Shown: positions 20,059 to 30,201 of the stretch, piece after piece
Numbering within the stretch: the stretch's first letter is position 1
How the letters are laid out: every line of letters starts with the position of its first letter
Source: Saprospiraceae bacterium
GTDB taxonomy: Bacteria; Bacteroidota; Bacteroidia; Chitinophagales; Saprospiraceae
Length of the DNA stretch: 64,000 nt
Direction: 5' to 3'
NCBI GenBank assembly: GCA_022844565.1
Contig: JALHLK010000016.1
Span: 1 to 64,000, forward strand
Made by a program: the position numbers and the translations under genes
The notes under the pieces: generated by a model
Seen by the model: the letters and a program-made list of their open reading frames with translations, nothing else
Databases searched by the model: none
Told to the model about the DNA's origin: nothing

Positions 20059-20060
20059 AA

Positions 20061-20744
20061 CTATGAAATATCATCTAGTATATCGGGCCTTCGTTCTAGC
20101 GTTCTTTTTAAGGATTGCTCATATCTCCACTCATCAATTTTAGCCTCATGACCACTTAAAAGAATTTCTGGAACAAGCCGTCCCTTATAATCAGCAGGCC
20201 TGGTATAAACTGGTGGAGCCAATAAATTATCTTGAAAAGAATCCAATAAGGCACTGCTTTCATTATTCAACACCCCAGGTATCAATCTGGAGACTGAATC
20301 TATGACTACAGCTGCTGCTATCTCTCCCCCACTCAATACATAATCTCCGATGGATATTTCCATAGTCACATGTTCTTCTCGAATCCTTTCATCAATTCCT
20401 TTATAATGACCACAGATAATTAATAAGTTATTTTTGAGAGACAACTTATTTGCTAATTTTTGTTCAAACCTTTTACCATCAGGACACATAAAAATGATTT
20501 CATCGTAACTTCTTTCGCTCTTTAGCTCAGAAATACATCTATCAAGTGGCTCTGGCATCATCACCATGCCTGCACCACCACCAAATTGATAATCGTCTAT
20601 TTGATTATGTTTGCCAATCCCAAATGATCTAAGGTCTATAATATTTACGGTTATTAAACCACTATTTTGAGCTCTTTGCATAATCGAATGGCTCAGTGGA
20701 CTCACTAATAACTCGGGTACAGCACTTATAATATCAAATCTCAT
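20061..20744 (-). CDS. trmD: tRNA (guanine-N1-)-methyltransferase
   Basis: This 227-residue SPOUT enzyme methylates G37 of tRNAs with a G at position 36. It has the start [11 protein letters not shown], the substrate loop [18 protein letters not shown], the knotted SAM-binding region [11 protein letters not shown] and [11 protein letters not shown], and the terminal [11 protein letters not shown]. Length matches the family. A -7 box sits at 20762-20769. Confidence 0.96.
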   Translation of the reverse strand: MRFDIISAVPELLVSPLSHSIMQRAQNSGLITVNIIDLRSFGIGKHNQIDDYQFGGGAGMVMMPEPLDRCISELKSERSYDEIIFMCPDGKRFEQKLANKLSLKNNLLIICGHYKGIDERIREEHVTMEISIGDYVLSGGEIAAAVVIDSVSRLIPGVLNNESSALLDSFQDNLLAPPVYTRPADYKGRLVPEILLSGHEAKIDEWRYEQSLKRTLERRPDILDDIS

Positions 20745-20761
20745 AAAAATTATCTTGAAGA

Positions 20762-20769
20762 CAAAGATA
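20762..20769 (-). promoter_or_regulatory. -7 box for trmD
   Basis: CAAAGATA on the plus strand (TATCTTTG on the minus strand) lies 18 bp before the trmD start codon. Confidence 0.45.
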
Positions 20770-20869
20770 ATCTTCTTTAAGAAACACTTTGAAGTAAATT
20801 AAATGAAAGTTTTTTAATCAATTTACAAAGTACATTATCGATATTATAAAATGATATGACTTAATTGAT

Positions 20870-20877
20870 TAAATTTG
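20870..20877 (+). promoter_or_regulatory. -7 box (TAAATTTG) for dnaG
   Basis: A TAnnTTTG match 20 bp before the TTG start codon of dnaG, which supports that unusual start. Confidence 0.5.
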
Positions 20878-20897
20878 CCCACACTTAAAAAGGACAG

Positions 20898-22844
20898 TTG
20901 ATACCAAATAAAACAGTAGAAGAAATATTGACCGTTGCCAGAGTCGAAGATGTGATAGAAGATTTTGTCACACTGAAAAGACGCGGAGTAAACATGATGG
21001 GATTATGTCCTTTTCATGATGAAAAAAGTCCGTCTTTTGTCGTATCTCCTACTAAAGGTTTGTTTAAGTGTTTTGGATGTGGTAAATCAGGCACCGCAGT
21101 AGGTTTTGTTATGCAGCATGAAAATCTTACTTATCCTGAAGCACTTAGATATTTGGCTAATAAGTATAATATAGTAGTAGAAGAGGTAGAAGTTTCCGAA
21201 AAAGAAAGAGAAATAAGGCAATTGTCCGACTCCTTGTATATCATTAATGATTTCGCTGCAGCACATTTCAATACTAATTTACTCAATACGGATGAAGGTA
21301 GATCAATTGGCTTGACCTATTTTAAAGAAAGAGGCTTTTTAGAAAAAACGATCAATCATTGGCAATTAGGTTATGCCATGAAGGAAGGACGAGTGATGTC
21401 TAAGGAAGCTCTTATAAAGCAATATAAAGTTGAAAATCTTAAATTATTAGGGCTTACCACTCAAAATGATAATGATTTTTTTAGAGAAAGAGTCATATTT
21501 CCCATCCACAATTTGAGTGGTAAAATTATCGCTTTTGCTGGCAGAATCCTTACCAATATCAAAACCCAACCCAAATACCTCAATTCTCCCGAAAGTGAAA
21601 TCTATAATAAAAGGAAAAACCTTTTTGGGATGTTTTTTGCCAAAGGGGAAATTAGAAAAAATGATGAATGTATCTTAGTAGAAGGTTATACAGATGTGAT
21701 AACACTTCACCAAGGTGGCGTTGAAAACGTAGTTGCATCTTCTGGCACTTCTTTGACAGAAGAACAGATAAAGTTAATACAACGTTTTACTTCGAATATC
21801 ACCATCTTGTATGATGGAGACAATGCCGGAATTAAAGCAGCAATTAGAGGATTGGATTTGGTACTGCAGCAAGATATGAATGTAAGACTTGTACTATTAC
21901 CTGATGGAGAGGATCCTGATTCTTTCTTTAAAAAAAATGGGACTGACAATTTCAAAAAGTTCATAGAAACCAACAAAAAGGATTTTATTGGATTTAAGAC
22001 TGACTTACTTCTAGCGGAACATGGAAATGACCCAATTAAGCGGGCTGAAATCCTCAGAGACCTTTCTAACACTGTAGCTTTAATTCCTGATCCAATTAAG
22101 CGAGTTACCTACATTCGAGAACTGAGTTCTAAACTGGAGATAGATGAAAAAATATTAAACGGAGAGGTTGAAAAGGAGGTAAATAAAAGGAAAAAGGAAT
22201 GGGCTAATCAACTCCAAAGAGATAAAATTCGTGAGGCTCGACAAAATAGTGACAACGAAGTAATAATTGAGCGGACAGAAGATCAAGTAAGCTTAAGACC
22301 AGTTGAGGTAAATCCCGATATTCTTCAAGAAAAAAACCTTATTAGACTCTTGGTTACTGGGGCGGATAAATACATTGAAAACCAAGAAGGGCCTACAGTA
22401 AGTGAGTATTTACTTCCCATATTGGAAGATTATTTAGACTATTTTGAGGATCCCACGAGTAAAAAAATAGTGGAATATGGCCTTCATAAAATAAAATTGG
22501 GAGAAAAGGTATTTCCATCTGATTTCATAAATAATACAGATCAAGATATTAGTCAAATATCGGTAGATTATACTATGTCTAAGTACGAATATGCCAAATG
22601 GGAAGAGCGTGGCGTTTATTTACAAACCCAACCCATGCCTGAAAAAAATTTTAAGAAAGATACTTATCAATCTATTTTAAGGTTCAAGCTTCATAAAGTA
22701 AAAAAAGATCTAAAAGAAATGGAAATCTTGTTAAAATCTCCTGATATAACAGACGATCAAAAAATAATTGATATTCAAGTCCTGCAAGCTTTGCTTAAAG
22801 AGCGAAATGATATAGCAAAAGAATTAACACAAATCATATATTAA
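20898..22844 (+). CDS. dnaG: DNA primase
   Basis: This 648-residue DnaG starts at TTG 20898. The CHC2 zinc finger is C37-H40-C58-C61 (GLCPFHDEKSPSF, then LFKCFGCGKSG). The catalytic core contains YLNSPESEIYNKRKNLFGM, and the Toprim domain has ILVEGYTDVI with LYDGDNAG. The C-terminal 200 residues are the less conserved helicase-interaction region. It makes RNA primers at the replication fork. A promoter-like box lies 20 bp upstream, and the lipoprotein gene follows after 8 bp, probably in the same transcript. Confidence 0.96.
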   Translation: MIPNKTVEEILTVARVEDVIEDFVTLKRRGVNMMGLCPFHDEKSPSFVVSPTKGLFKCFGCGKSGTAVGFVMQHENLTYPEALRYLANKYNIVVEEVEVSEKEREIRQLSDSLYIINDFAAAHFNTNLLNTDEGRSIGLTYFKERGFLEKTINHWQLGYAMKEGRVMSKEALIKQYKVENLKLLGLTTQNDNDFFRERVIFPIHNLSGKIIAFAGRILTNIKTQPKYLNSPESEIYNKRKNLFGMFFAKGEIRKNDECILVEGYTDVITLHQGGVENVVASSGTSLTEEQIKLIQRFTSNITILYDGDNAGIKAAIRGLDLVLQQDMNVRLVLLPDGEDPDSFFKKNGTDNFKKFIETNKKDFIGFKTDLLLAEHGNDPIKRAEILRDLSNTVALIPDPIKRVTYIRELSSKLEIDEKILNGEVEKEVNKRKKEWANQLQRDKIREARQNSDNEVIIERTEDQVSLRPVEVNPDILQEKNLIRLLVTGADKYIENQEGPTVSEYLLPILEDYLDYFEDPTSKKIVEYGLHKIKLGEKVFPSDFINNTDQDISQISVDYTMSKYEYAKWEERGVYLQTQPMPEKNFKKDTYQSILRFKLHKVKKDLKEMEILLKSPDITDDQKIIDIQVLQALLKERNDIAKELTQIIY

Positions 22845-22852
22845 AAAAATCA

Positions 22853-23740
22853 ATGAAGACGACAAAATATTTACCTGTCATACTTATGGGGATTTTATTA
22901 TTAACGACACAATGTAGCCCTGATAATAAGTACATCGGTATAAAAGATCCTGAGGTAAAAAGCATGCTTAAAAGCATTAAATCTAGCGAAGATTCATCAA
23001 AGCTAATTGCTTTAATCTTGCAAAAAGTAACGGAAAGTCCTAAAGATGAACAACGCAATTTACTTTTGGAATTAGGCTTTGACTACTCACAAAACTTTAT
23101 CGATGGTAACAATCTTTTTGGTATGGAATTGCTAAAAAGTAATTTTAAAAGTGAGAAATCACCAGAAATATTATGGAAGTTAAGTCAAAATTTAAAAATA
23201 CAAAATAAAGTAGACCTCGCTACTATAATGGTACATAGTTTAAAACTAAACTTCAAGGACAATAGAATATCAAATTTACCATCAGATGATAATTGGAACA
23301 TGATTACTGCTGATTGGATAAAGGGTAAAGGGCTTTTAATATTTGATTCAGTTGATACCACAAAACTTTCAGAGACAAATGCACAGCGTTACGTAGACAT
23401 TTGTGAAGCATATGCTATAACGCATCAAAGTGATCCATTATCCGCTGATTTATTGTACCAAGCAGCGGAAATTGCGCGTTCTTTGAATACTATTGAAAAA
23501 TCAGTAGCTCTTTATGATAATTTAATTTACCTATTTCCTGATCATTCAGAAATTCCAAACGCTATGTTTATTAAAGGCTTTCTTTTAGAAAACAACTTAG
23601 GATTAAAAGAGATTGCTAAAGAAACTTATAATTTGTTTCTTACTAGATATCCTAATCATGACCGTGCAAAAGACGTCAATTTCTTATTAGAAAATTTAAA
23701 TGTGCCTGATGCGGATTTACTGAAAAATGTACAGAAATAA
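22853..23740 (+). CDS. TPR-like lipoprotein
   Basis: This 295-residue protein has a lipoprotein signal (hydrophobic 8-19, lipobox LLTTQC with Cys 21). The mature part is largely helical. The C-terminal segment QAAEIARSLNTIEKSVALYD and later FLLENNLGLKEIAKETYNLF resemble tetratricopeptide repeats of a YfiO/BamD-like kind. It lies 8 bp after dnaG. Its function is not established; an envelope scaffold role is a guess. Confidence 0.7.
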   Translation: MKTTKYLPVILMGILLLTTQCSPDNKYIGIKDPEVKSMLKSIKSSEDSSKLIALILQKVTESPKDEQRNLLLELGFDYSQNFIDGNNLFGMELLKSNFKSEKSPEILWKLSQNLKIQNKVDLATIMVHSLKLNFKDNRISNLPSDDNWNMITADWIKGKGLLIFDSVDTTKLSETNAQRYVDICEAYAITHQSDPLSADLLYQAAEIARSLNTIEKSVALYDNLIYLFPDHSEIPNAMFIKGFLLENNLGLKEIAKETYNLFLTRYPNHDRAKDVNFLLENLNVPDADLLKNVQK

Positions 23741-23789
23741 ATTGTATTTAAATATAAGCGATATCTCGAAGTTATTGAACACAAAGCTA

Positions 23790-24383
23790 TTAACTTAGGT
23801 TTTCATTGCGTTTATTGAGTTCATCGCGAATCTGTGCTGCCTTCTCATAATCCTCTTTTTTTAAGACTTCTTCAAGCATTCGTTCTAGTTCTGCTGCAGA
23901 AATTCGTGTTATGGGGTCTGACTTTTCTCTTTTTACAATTTTATGGTCTTCTTCTTCGTCTTTAACATTTTCATTTTCTACACTCACTCCAGCTGATTCA
24001 AGTATAAACTCATAAGTATAAATTGGTGCATTAAACCTAACTGCCATAGCTATTGCATCTGATGTTCTAGAGTCAATGATCGAAACATTGCCATCTTGAT
24101 TACACACCATTTGAGCAAAAAATATACCTTCAACCAAGTCATTAATGATTACCTCTTCAATTTTGATATTGAACTCTTCTAAAGTGTTCTTAAATAAATC
24201 GTGAGTAAGCGGTCTATTAGGATTGAGGTTTTCTACAGCCACAGCGATTGCCTGAGCCTCAAAATTACCAATTATAATGGGAAGTCTTCTATCACCAAAA
24301 TCCTCATTTAAAATAATTGCATAGTTGTTAGCGCTCGATACACTATGCGTTATTGCTACTATACTTAGTTTTACTTTATCCAT
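23790..24383 (-). CDS. bifunctional nuclease (DUF151) with UVR domain
   Basis: This 197-residue protein has the BFN/DUF151 domain at about residues 1-135 (LPIIIGNFEAQAIAVAVE, LTHDLFKNTL, and SRTSDAIAMAVRFNAPIYT). It ends in a UVR motif (ELERMLEEVLKKEDYEKAAQ, then IRDELNKR), the helical hairpin used by UvrB/UvrC to bind partners. The combination is common in Bacteroidota. Nuclease activity is known for plant and archaeal members only in limited cases. A minus-strand -7 box at 24403-24410 gives it its own promoter. Confidence 0.9.
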   Translation of the reverse strand: MDKVKLSIVAITHSVSSANNYAIILNEDFGDRRLPIIIGNFEAQAIAVAVENLNPNRPLTHDLFKNTLEEFNIKIEEVIINDLVEGIFFAQMVCNQDGNVSIIDSRTSDAIAMAVRFNAPIYTYEFILESAGVSVENENVKDEEEDHKIVKREKSDPITRISAAELERMLEEVLKKEDYEKAAQIRDELNKRNENLS

Positions 24384-24402
24384 ATTTGTTCAAAAAGTTG
24401 TG

Positions 24403-24410
24403 CAAAACTA
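24403..24410 (-). promoter_or_regulatory. -7 box for the bifunctional nuclease gene
   Basis: CAAAACTA on the plus strand reads TAGTTTTG on the minus strand, 20 bp before the start at 24383. It lies in the 38-bp gap after the upstream gene. Confidence 0.45.
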
Positions 24411-24421
24411 ATATAAATAAT

Positions 24422-25687
24422 TTATTTTTTACAGACAAACCTTTTTAAGTTACAACTTTCTTTTGGTGGAGAATCTTCACTTACTATTTCCACTGAAGTC
24501 TCGGACTTAAATGGATTCCTTAGTATATAGGCTTCCTTAGGCCTATATATTTCAAACAATGGTCTGACAACAGTATTGAATATTGGATTATTGTGTCTAA
24601 AATAACAGAACATATTATGTGGGATCGCACCAATGCTATTTTTTATTTCAATAGCTGTACGCGACATAAACACTCTTTTACAGGACTTTTGAATTGCCAA
24701 ATCTACCATATCGAATAACATATTCAAGTAAAGTTGAGATTCCTTATTCACTTCAGGATTATAGCCTAGAAAGTGCGCATCCAATCTTCCGATATTATTC
24801 AAACACGTGTAAAAACCCACTAACTCTTCGTTTTTATAATAACCTTTTACAATTAAGTTATCCCCAAATACTTCTTTGAACCTTACAAAATAGTCATCCG
24901 GTAACATAAACAAATTAAAATCCGCACCTAATGCTATATTTTGATAGAGTTTGTGCAAATTTTTCTTTTGTGTCACCATTTCAGGCAACTGCATTTCTCT
25001 AACCTCAATTCCTTCTAGCTTTTTTAACGCCCTTTTGTACCTTGTTCGGTATTTGGTATTGAGGTCAGCCAAGTAATCTTCGAATCTTTTCCAATGATCA
25101 GATATTTCTAAAATCATGTTTGGATGCAAAATACACTCTGTGTAAGTTTTAATTTGATCTCTATTTTTTATATCGGAATTATAAAAATCCTTTAATAAAA
25201 ATCCTCCAAAGCTTTTTCCTGAGATAACTTTTAGCTTCCCGCAAAGCATGTCATTTACCTTTTCTAGATAAGCTAAGTCAAGACCACCTATACCATTCTT
25301 GTCAAATACACCATACTTGCCTGTGAGTAATATATTGCCATTAATAAGTGTGTCAAAAGTTATAAGTTTTGATAAATTTTTCTTTAACAAGTTGTTCTTA
25401 ACACTGGTTTCATTACCAATTGATTCATCAAGTTTGAATGTTTTTAATTGATAATAATATACCCTAACTAGCGATTGATTATGATACTCCATTAGGTAAA
25501 AAGGCTTTATTCCTAATGAAGGTGAACTTTCTATGATTTTGAGGTAAGCAGAGCTAAAATATAAATCTGAAGTTGTAAACAAATCCCATTCATTATGATT
25601 CGAATCTAGATTATCAAATAAATAAAAATTACTTTCACCGATAACAAAATCAGAAATAAATGTTTTACTTGAGCTTTTAATTGTCAA
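24422..25687 (-). CDS. GNAT/BioF2-like acyltransferase of unknown substrate
   Basis: This 421-residue soluble protein has a segment typical of FemAB/BioF2-like GNAT proteins: WKRFEDYLADLNTKYRTRYK near residue 200, then RALKKLEGIEVREM. The second GNAT half includes LIVKGYYKNEELVGFYTCLN and DAHFLGYNPEVNKESQLYLN. No catalytic residue can be named. Related proteins in Bacteroidota are annotated only as acetyltransferases or peptidogalycan biosynthesis proteins. It ends 38 bp before the bifunctional nuclease gene on the same strand. Confidence 0.65.
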   Translation of the reverse strand: MTIKSSSKTFISDFVIGESNFYLFDNLDSNHNEWDLFTTSDLYFSSAYLKIIESSPSLGIKPFYLMEYHNQSLVRVYYYQLKTFKLDESIGNETSVKNNLLKKNLSKLITFDTLINGNILLTGKYGVFDKNGIGGLDLAYLEKVNDMLCGKLKVISGKSFGGFLLKDFYNSDIKNRDQIKTYTECILHPNMILEISDHWKRFEDYLADLNTKYRTRYKRALKKLEGIEVREMQLPEMVTQKKNLHKLYQNIALGADFNLFMLPDDYFVRFKEVFGDNLIVKGYYKNEELVGFYTCLNNIGRLDAHFLGYNPEVNKESQLYLNMLFDMVDLAIQKSCKRVFMSRTAIEIKNSIGAIPHNMFCYFRHNNPIFNTVVRPLFEIYRPKEAYILRNPFKSETSVEIVSEDSPPKESCNLKRFVCKK

Positions 25688-25790
25688 TTTTATAAAATTT
25701 GTCTGAACAATAACGCAATAGTAAACATATTGTTATTATAAACGAAAATCTCTTTACTAAACCCAGCTTTAAATCGACCAAAGTTATAAT

Positions 25791-26591
25791 TTATAGGTCC
25801 AATACCTCTGGTGCCATTCCCATACTACTAAATCCACCATCGTGATAAAGATTTTGCATCGTAACCATCCTTGTGAGATCAGAAAACATAGTAATACAGT
25901 AGTCTGCACAAGCTTCTGCGCTTGCATTACCCAATGGCGACATTTTATCTGCATAATTAAAGAACTCTGTAAATCCTTTAACTCCTGTACCAGCTGTAGT
26001 CATGGTAGGACTTTGAGAAATAGTATTAACTCTTACGTTTGCTTTTTTAGCCCAATGATATCCAAAACTTCGACCAAAAGATTCTAATAGCGCTTTAGAT
26101 TCTGCCATTTCGCTATAGTCTGGAAATGTACGTTGTGCAGCAATATAGGTTAACGCGAGGATACTGCCCCACTCTTTCATTGCGTCCATTTTCATAGCTG
26201 TCTGCATAAGTTTATGAAAAGAAATCGCTGAAATATCAAAGGTTTTCAACATCCACTCATAGTTGATGTCAGTGTATTCCTTTTTCTTTCTTACATTCAG
26301 ACTCATGCCTATAGAATGGAGTATAAAATCCAACTTACCACCTGCTATTTCCATTGAGCGATTCAACAAATTAGTAAGATCTTCTATACTAGTTGCATCT
26401 GCTCCTATAACCTCGGCACCGCATTTTTCAGCCAATTGATTGATTGCTCCCATTCTCATAGCGACAGGTGCGTTTGTCAAAATTATCTTTGCTCCATTTT
26501 CGATGCACTTCTCTGCCACTTTCCAAGCTATCGAGTTTTCGTCTAAAGCTCCAAAAATGATCCCTGTTTTACCTTCTAATAACTTTGTCAT
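25791..26591 (-). CDS. fabI: enoyl-[acyl-carrier-protein] reductase (NADH), FabI type
   Basis: This 266-residue enzyme carries out the last reduction of fatty-acid elongation. Y149 and the Y159-x6-K166 pair (PDYSEMAESK) correspond to the FabI active site rather than that of classical SDRs. The NADH-binding start GIIFGALDENSIAW and the conserved VRVNTISQSPTMTTAGTG are present. Length and motif spacing match E. coli FabI closely. A -7 box lies at 26639-26646. Confidence 0.95.
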   Translation of the reverse strand: MTKLLEGKTGIIFGALDENSIAWKVAEKCIENGAKIILTNAPVAMRMGAINQLAEKCGAEVIGADATSIEDLTNLLNRSMEIAGGKLDFILHSIGMSLNVRKKKEYTDINYEWMLKTFDISAISFHKLMQTAMKMDAMKEWGSILALTYIAAQRTFPDYSEMAESKALLESFGRSFGYHWAKKANVRVNTISQSPTMTTAGTGVKGFTEFFNYADKMSPLGNASAEACADYCITMFSDLTRMVTMQNLYHDGGFSSMGMAPEVLDL

Positions 26592-26638
26592 AATGATTTT
26601 ACTTTTCTTTAATCGTTTGAAAGGAAATAAATACAGCG

Positions 26639-26646
26639 CAAAGATA
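26639..26646 (-). promoter_or_regulatory. -7 box for fabI
   Basis: CAAAGATA on the plus strand (TATCTTTG on the minus strand), about 48 bp upstream of the fabI start. Confidence 0.4.
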
Positions 26647-26792
26647 GAATAATCTAAATTCCTAGATTACATTATCGAAAAATATTGGTGACTATTTAAG
26701 TCTTTGTATTCAAATTATGAAAATAAAGACATAGTTTGGTTGATCAGTAATGGTGATAAATTATTATAGTTATATTTAGTTTACTCCAATTT

Positions 26793-27866
26793 TTACATCC
26801 ATTTCCTTCTTTTAAACCAAGAAATCATTATAAATACAACCAATATCATTACACCCCATGTGATATAATAACCATATTTGTATTCCAATTCTGGCATATT
26901 CTCAAAATTCATACCATAGACCCCAACAATAAATGTCAATGGTATAAAAATAGCTGTTATTATTGTCAAAGTTTCCATGATTTTATTCATTCGCAGGCTT
27001 AATGTGGCAAAATGAAGGTCTTGTTGAGACTTATTGATACTTAGTAAAAAATCAATTTGTTCTATAACTTGATCTGCATGATCGAGTAAATCATTATAAT
27101 ACTTGTGAGTCTCTACCCTAATTAAAGTATTTTCTGATCTCAAAATTTTATAAATTATATCCTTAATTGGACTAATTTCTTTATGCATATTGATCAATAA
27201 AGACTTGTGTTGAATTATCTCATTAATTCCTACAAAACTATTATGTGCAACAATTTTATCTTCTAGGTTTTCAATATCTTTCCTAAATACTTCAATAGCA
27301 TCTATATAATCATCTACTATATAATCAAGCAAAAGAAACAATAAATAACCTGTATCATACCTTCTCAATTTACTTGTTTCGACATCAAATCTTTTTCTAA
27401 TTTCGTCAAAACAATCACCAGGCAATTCTTGAAAGGTGATCAACTTATCTTTTAATAAAATTATGCTTATTTGTTCGCTTTCAAACTCTTTTTTATTTAT
27501 TAAGCTTTCCATTGTCAACATCTTACAAGTCACATACATGTAATTGTCAAAATCACTCATTTTAGGGCGTTGGTGTGTATTGAGCATATCTTCAATTGTC
27601 AATGCATGTATACCAAAATAATGAGAAATTTTTTCGACTAATGAAATATCGTGGATACCATCTACATCAATCCACAGTTTGGAGGAAATATTTTCAAACT
27701 GTTTTAAGTCTATATTCTTGTCATATGTCTTTCTTTCAATAATAGATTCTGAGTACTTGTATGTTTTTATTTCTGTTTCGTGATTTCGAACTTCACCAAT
27801 ATAAATTAGAGAGCCTGGAGGTTGACCTTTCTTTGATATTCTATTTACTTTTATTTTCTTTTTCAC
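26793..27866 (-). CDS. corA: CorA family Mg2+/Co2+ transporter
   Basis: This 357-residue CorA has a large cytoplasmic N-terminal domain (HALTIEDMLNTHQRPKMSDF near 95) and a long helix. It ends in two transmembrane helices with the selectivity motif YGMNFENMPE at about residues 318-327 between them, then a basic tail (KRRKWM). The full-length start is supported by a -7 box at 27899-27906. A second CorA paralogue lies at 59270-60220. Confidence 0.94.
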   Translation of the reverse strand: MKKKIKVNRISKKGQPPGSLIYIGEVRNHETEIKTYKYSESIIERKTYDKNIDLKQFENISSKLWIDVDGIHDISLVEKISHYFGIHALTIEDMLNTHQRPKMSDFDNYMYVTCKMLTMESLINKKEFESEQISIILLKDKLITFQELPGDCFDEIRKRFDVETSKLRRYDTGYLLFLLLDYIVDDYIDAIEVFRKDIENLEDKIVAHNSFVGINEIIQHKSLLINMHKEISPIKDIIYKILRSENTLIRVETHKYYNDLLDHADQVIEQIDFLLSINKSQQDLHFATLSLRMNKIMETLTIITAIFIPLTFIVGVYGMNFENMPELEYKYGYYITWGVMILVVFIMISWFKRRKWM

Positions 27867-27898
27867 CTAATAAATGTATTTTTGTTGATTATACGGTC

Positions 27899-27906
27899 CA
27901 AAAATA
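27899..27906 (-). promoter_or_regulatory. -7 box for corA
   Basis: CAAAAATA on the plus strand reads TATTTTTG on the minus strand, 33 bp before the start codon. Confidence 0.35.
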
Positions 27907-27962
27907 GAGAACATCATAGACAAATACTAAATTAGCTCATTATTCATTTAAAAGTTTTATTA

Positions 27963-28418
27963 ATGACAACCTTGTTCAAAAAATTAAATTTCAAAAATCA
28001 AAGCCAAATTCATGTAGTCAATCATCCAACATCCTTTGAAGGTGAGTTAAGTCAAATTAGCGAATTTGCTGATGTAATTACTATTTTACAGCCTAATATG
28101 AGAATTGATTTTTTGATTGTATTTGTTAAAAATCAAAAGGAAATAACCAATTCAATTACAGTTGATTTATCAAATTGTCACGAAGATTCAATCGTTTGGT
28201 TTTGTTACCCTAAAGGTTCATCCAAAAATTACAAATGCGAATTCAATAGAGATACAGGTTGGCAAGACCTTGGCAATTTAGGCTATGAGGGAGTGAGACA
28301 GGTATCTATTGACGAAGACTGGAGTGCCTTACGCTTCAAAAAGGCAGAGAAAATCAAAACCATGACTCGAGATTTTGCAATGAGTGATATTGGCAAAAAG
28401 AGAACAGGGAAATCATAG
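27963..28418 (+). CDS. small conserved protein of unknown function
   Basis: This 151-residue protein has no signal peptide or membrane helix. Conserved-looking tracts are IVWFCYPKGSSKNYKCEFNR near residue 80 and VRQVSIDEDWSALRFKKAE near 115. The aromatic/YPKG tract resembles a family found widely in Bacteroidota (possibly DUF3052-like), but I cannot assign it firmly. It converges on the large membrane-protein gene with 5 bp between stops. Confidence 0.65.
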   Translation: MTTLFKKLNFKNQSQIHVVNHPTSFEGELSQISEFADVITILQPNMRIDFLIVFVKNQKEITNSITVDLSNCHEDSIVWFCYPKGSSKNYKCEFNRDTGWQDLGNLGYEGVRQVSIDEDWSALRFKKAEKIKTMTRDFAMSDIGKKRTGKS

Positions 28419-28423
28419 CCCTA

Positions 28424-30178
28424 TTAATCAAAAGTCTCTACCATCACCGACTGCACCAACATCTCCTTTTGACTACCTGGATTCCAAAAAAATATTGCCA
28501 ACTTATCCCAAGAGTTTGGTACTTTACTGTCTACTGTCAACATTTTTCGTTCTCCGTCATTAAGGAATCTTTGAGGTCGCAACATACCTTGAGTATTCAC
28601 CTTGCCAGCAAGATAATACTTATATATCAATAAATGCTGAGCATGGGTATTCCATTCTTTGGTAGGAATTGATATATCTGCATAGATTCTTATCCAGGTT
28701 TTAGTTTGATTGTTATTTACTACATGGAGTTCGGGAGTGTACCCAATACTCGAGTCAACTATTAAGGGTAAAGAATCTATTTTAATTTGCTGTAATAATA
28801 CATTGGCTTCGAGAATTTTAGGATCCTTCTTTTGTCCTTTAAATAGAAACTTATTATCCATCAATTTCAAATCTTCTTCTTCTAAAGTCCACCTTCCAAA
28901 TTTGGTATAATAAAAATGTTTGGAATGGCCCATGGCTGGTACTTCCCCTCTGTAGCAATGGTAAACCCACCAAATATTTAAATAAGCAAACAAAGTACCA
29001 AGCGCTGCCAAGACGACTATTGCTAATTTAGACTTTTTACTTGCCTCAAATAGTGCACCAATAGAAAATGCTAAAACAGGATAGTACTGCACCATAGCTC
29101 GACCAGCAACGCCTCCATAATCCCATACATCCCAAGCGCATACAATATAGTAAGCTAGTAGAAAAAATATTGGCAAAATAATATTGTCCAACTTTTTAAA
29201 AGCCCATGGCAACCCAACAAATGACAAAATCATCATCGGTGTATACATCAGCCAACCACTTGAAAAACTAAAAGTATAGTCCTTAAAATGTGGCTTCAAC
29301 CAACTAAATCCTTGATCTTGATAGCTATACACGATCCAATCATTGGTCACATATTTCCAATAAAAAGGTTGGATAAACAATATCAATGAAAATGCCGTCA
29401 TTGCTAGTAGTGTGGAGGCTTTGTATTGCATGATTACTTCAAAACGTTTCTTGAAACCTCTAAGATTTCCGATACCCCAAAACAATGGAATCAGTATAGA
29501 TATTATTTCACTAGGTCTGATCATGGTCATCAACCCACAAATCAAGCCAATTGACACTGCTTTTTGAAAGGTAATTTGCTCATAAAACTTACTGGACACA
29601 TACATCAAAAGTGCATATAAAAAAAACAAAGTACTGTGTGTCAAACATTGATCTACTGAGGCAAATAATAAATAATTACTTCCTATTACTACCGAAAAAA
29701 ATACCCAACCAGCTACCCTATCACTGAATTCTTTTATCAAGAGCAGATATAAAAAATACATGCCCAACAATGAATAGACCAACATACCTATCCCAATACT
29801 TATCTGATAAGGATACGAAAAGCCATCAGCATCATATCGATCATCTATTTTTGCTATGATATGTCCTATTGTAAAAAAAGGCATCATCATAATCGCTTGT
29901 CCTGAAGAATACTTCATCACAAATTTCCCTGATTTCTCATGTGTGAAGCCTTGTTGAATATTCGGAGTTGGATGATACTTTTCTATTATTTTAGGTAAAA
30001 AAGCCACTTGATCAATATCCTTATAAATGAATATTGCTGGTAGGTAAAGGTAATATCCTGACACATCCCAACTTAATGTTGCCTCCGTACGTGAACTTTT
30101 CCATTTTGAATGAAAAAAGAAGGCCATTGTAATTACAACAATGTAAGATAAAATTAGAATGGCCTTTGAAAACTTCAT
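28424..30178 (-). CDS. polytopic membrane protein, GT-C glycosyltransferase-like
   Basis: This 584-residue protein has about ten hydrophobic helices in residues 5-420 and a soluble C-terminal domain of about 160 residues. The first loop after helix 1 (TLSWDVSGYYLYLPAIFIY) carries an Asp where GT-C enzymes place their catalytic acidic residue, and WDVWDYGGVAGRAMVQYYP is a periplasmic-loop signature seen in such proteins. It is probably a lipid-linked-sugar glycosyltransferase for surface glycans or proteins; no family is certain. It is the last gene of the HAD/GT-C/methyltransferase operon. Confidence 0.65.
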   Translation of the reverse strand: MKFSKAILILSYIVVITMAFFFHSKWKSSRTEATLSWDVSGYYLYLPAIFIYKDIDQVAFLPKIIEKYHPTPNIQQGFTHEKSGKFVMKYSSGQAIMMMPFFTIGHIIAKIDDRYDADGFSYPYQISIGIGMLVYSLLGMYFLYLLLIKEFSDRVAGWVFFSVVIGSNYLLFASVDQCLTHSTLFFLYALLMYVSSKFYEQITFQKAVSIGLICGLMTMIRPSEIISILIPLFWGIGNLRGFKKRFEVIMQYKASTLLAMTAFSLILFIQPFYWKYVTNDWIVYSYQDQGFSWLKPHFKDYTFSFSSGWLMYTPMMILSFVGLPWAFKKLDNIILPIFFLLAYYIVCAWDVWDYGGVAGRAMVQYYPVLAFSIGALFEASKKSKLAIVVLAALGTLFAYLNIWWVYHCYRGEVPAMGHSKHFYYTKFGRWTLEEEDLKLMDNKFLFKGQKKDPKILEANVLLQQIKIDSLPLIVDSSIGYTPELHVVNNNQTKTWIRIYADISIPTKEWNTHAQHLLIYKYYLAGKVNTQGMLRPQRFLNDGERKMLTVDSKVPNSWDKLAIFFWNPGSQKEMLVQSVMVETFD

Positions 30179-30201
30179 AACACTTTTTTAAAAAGATAAA
30201 A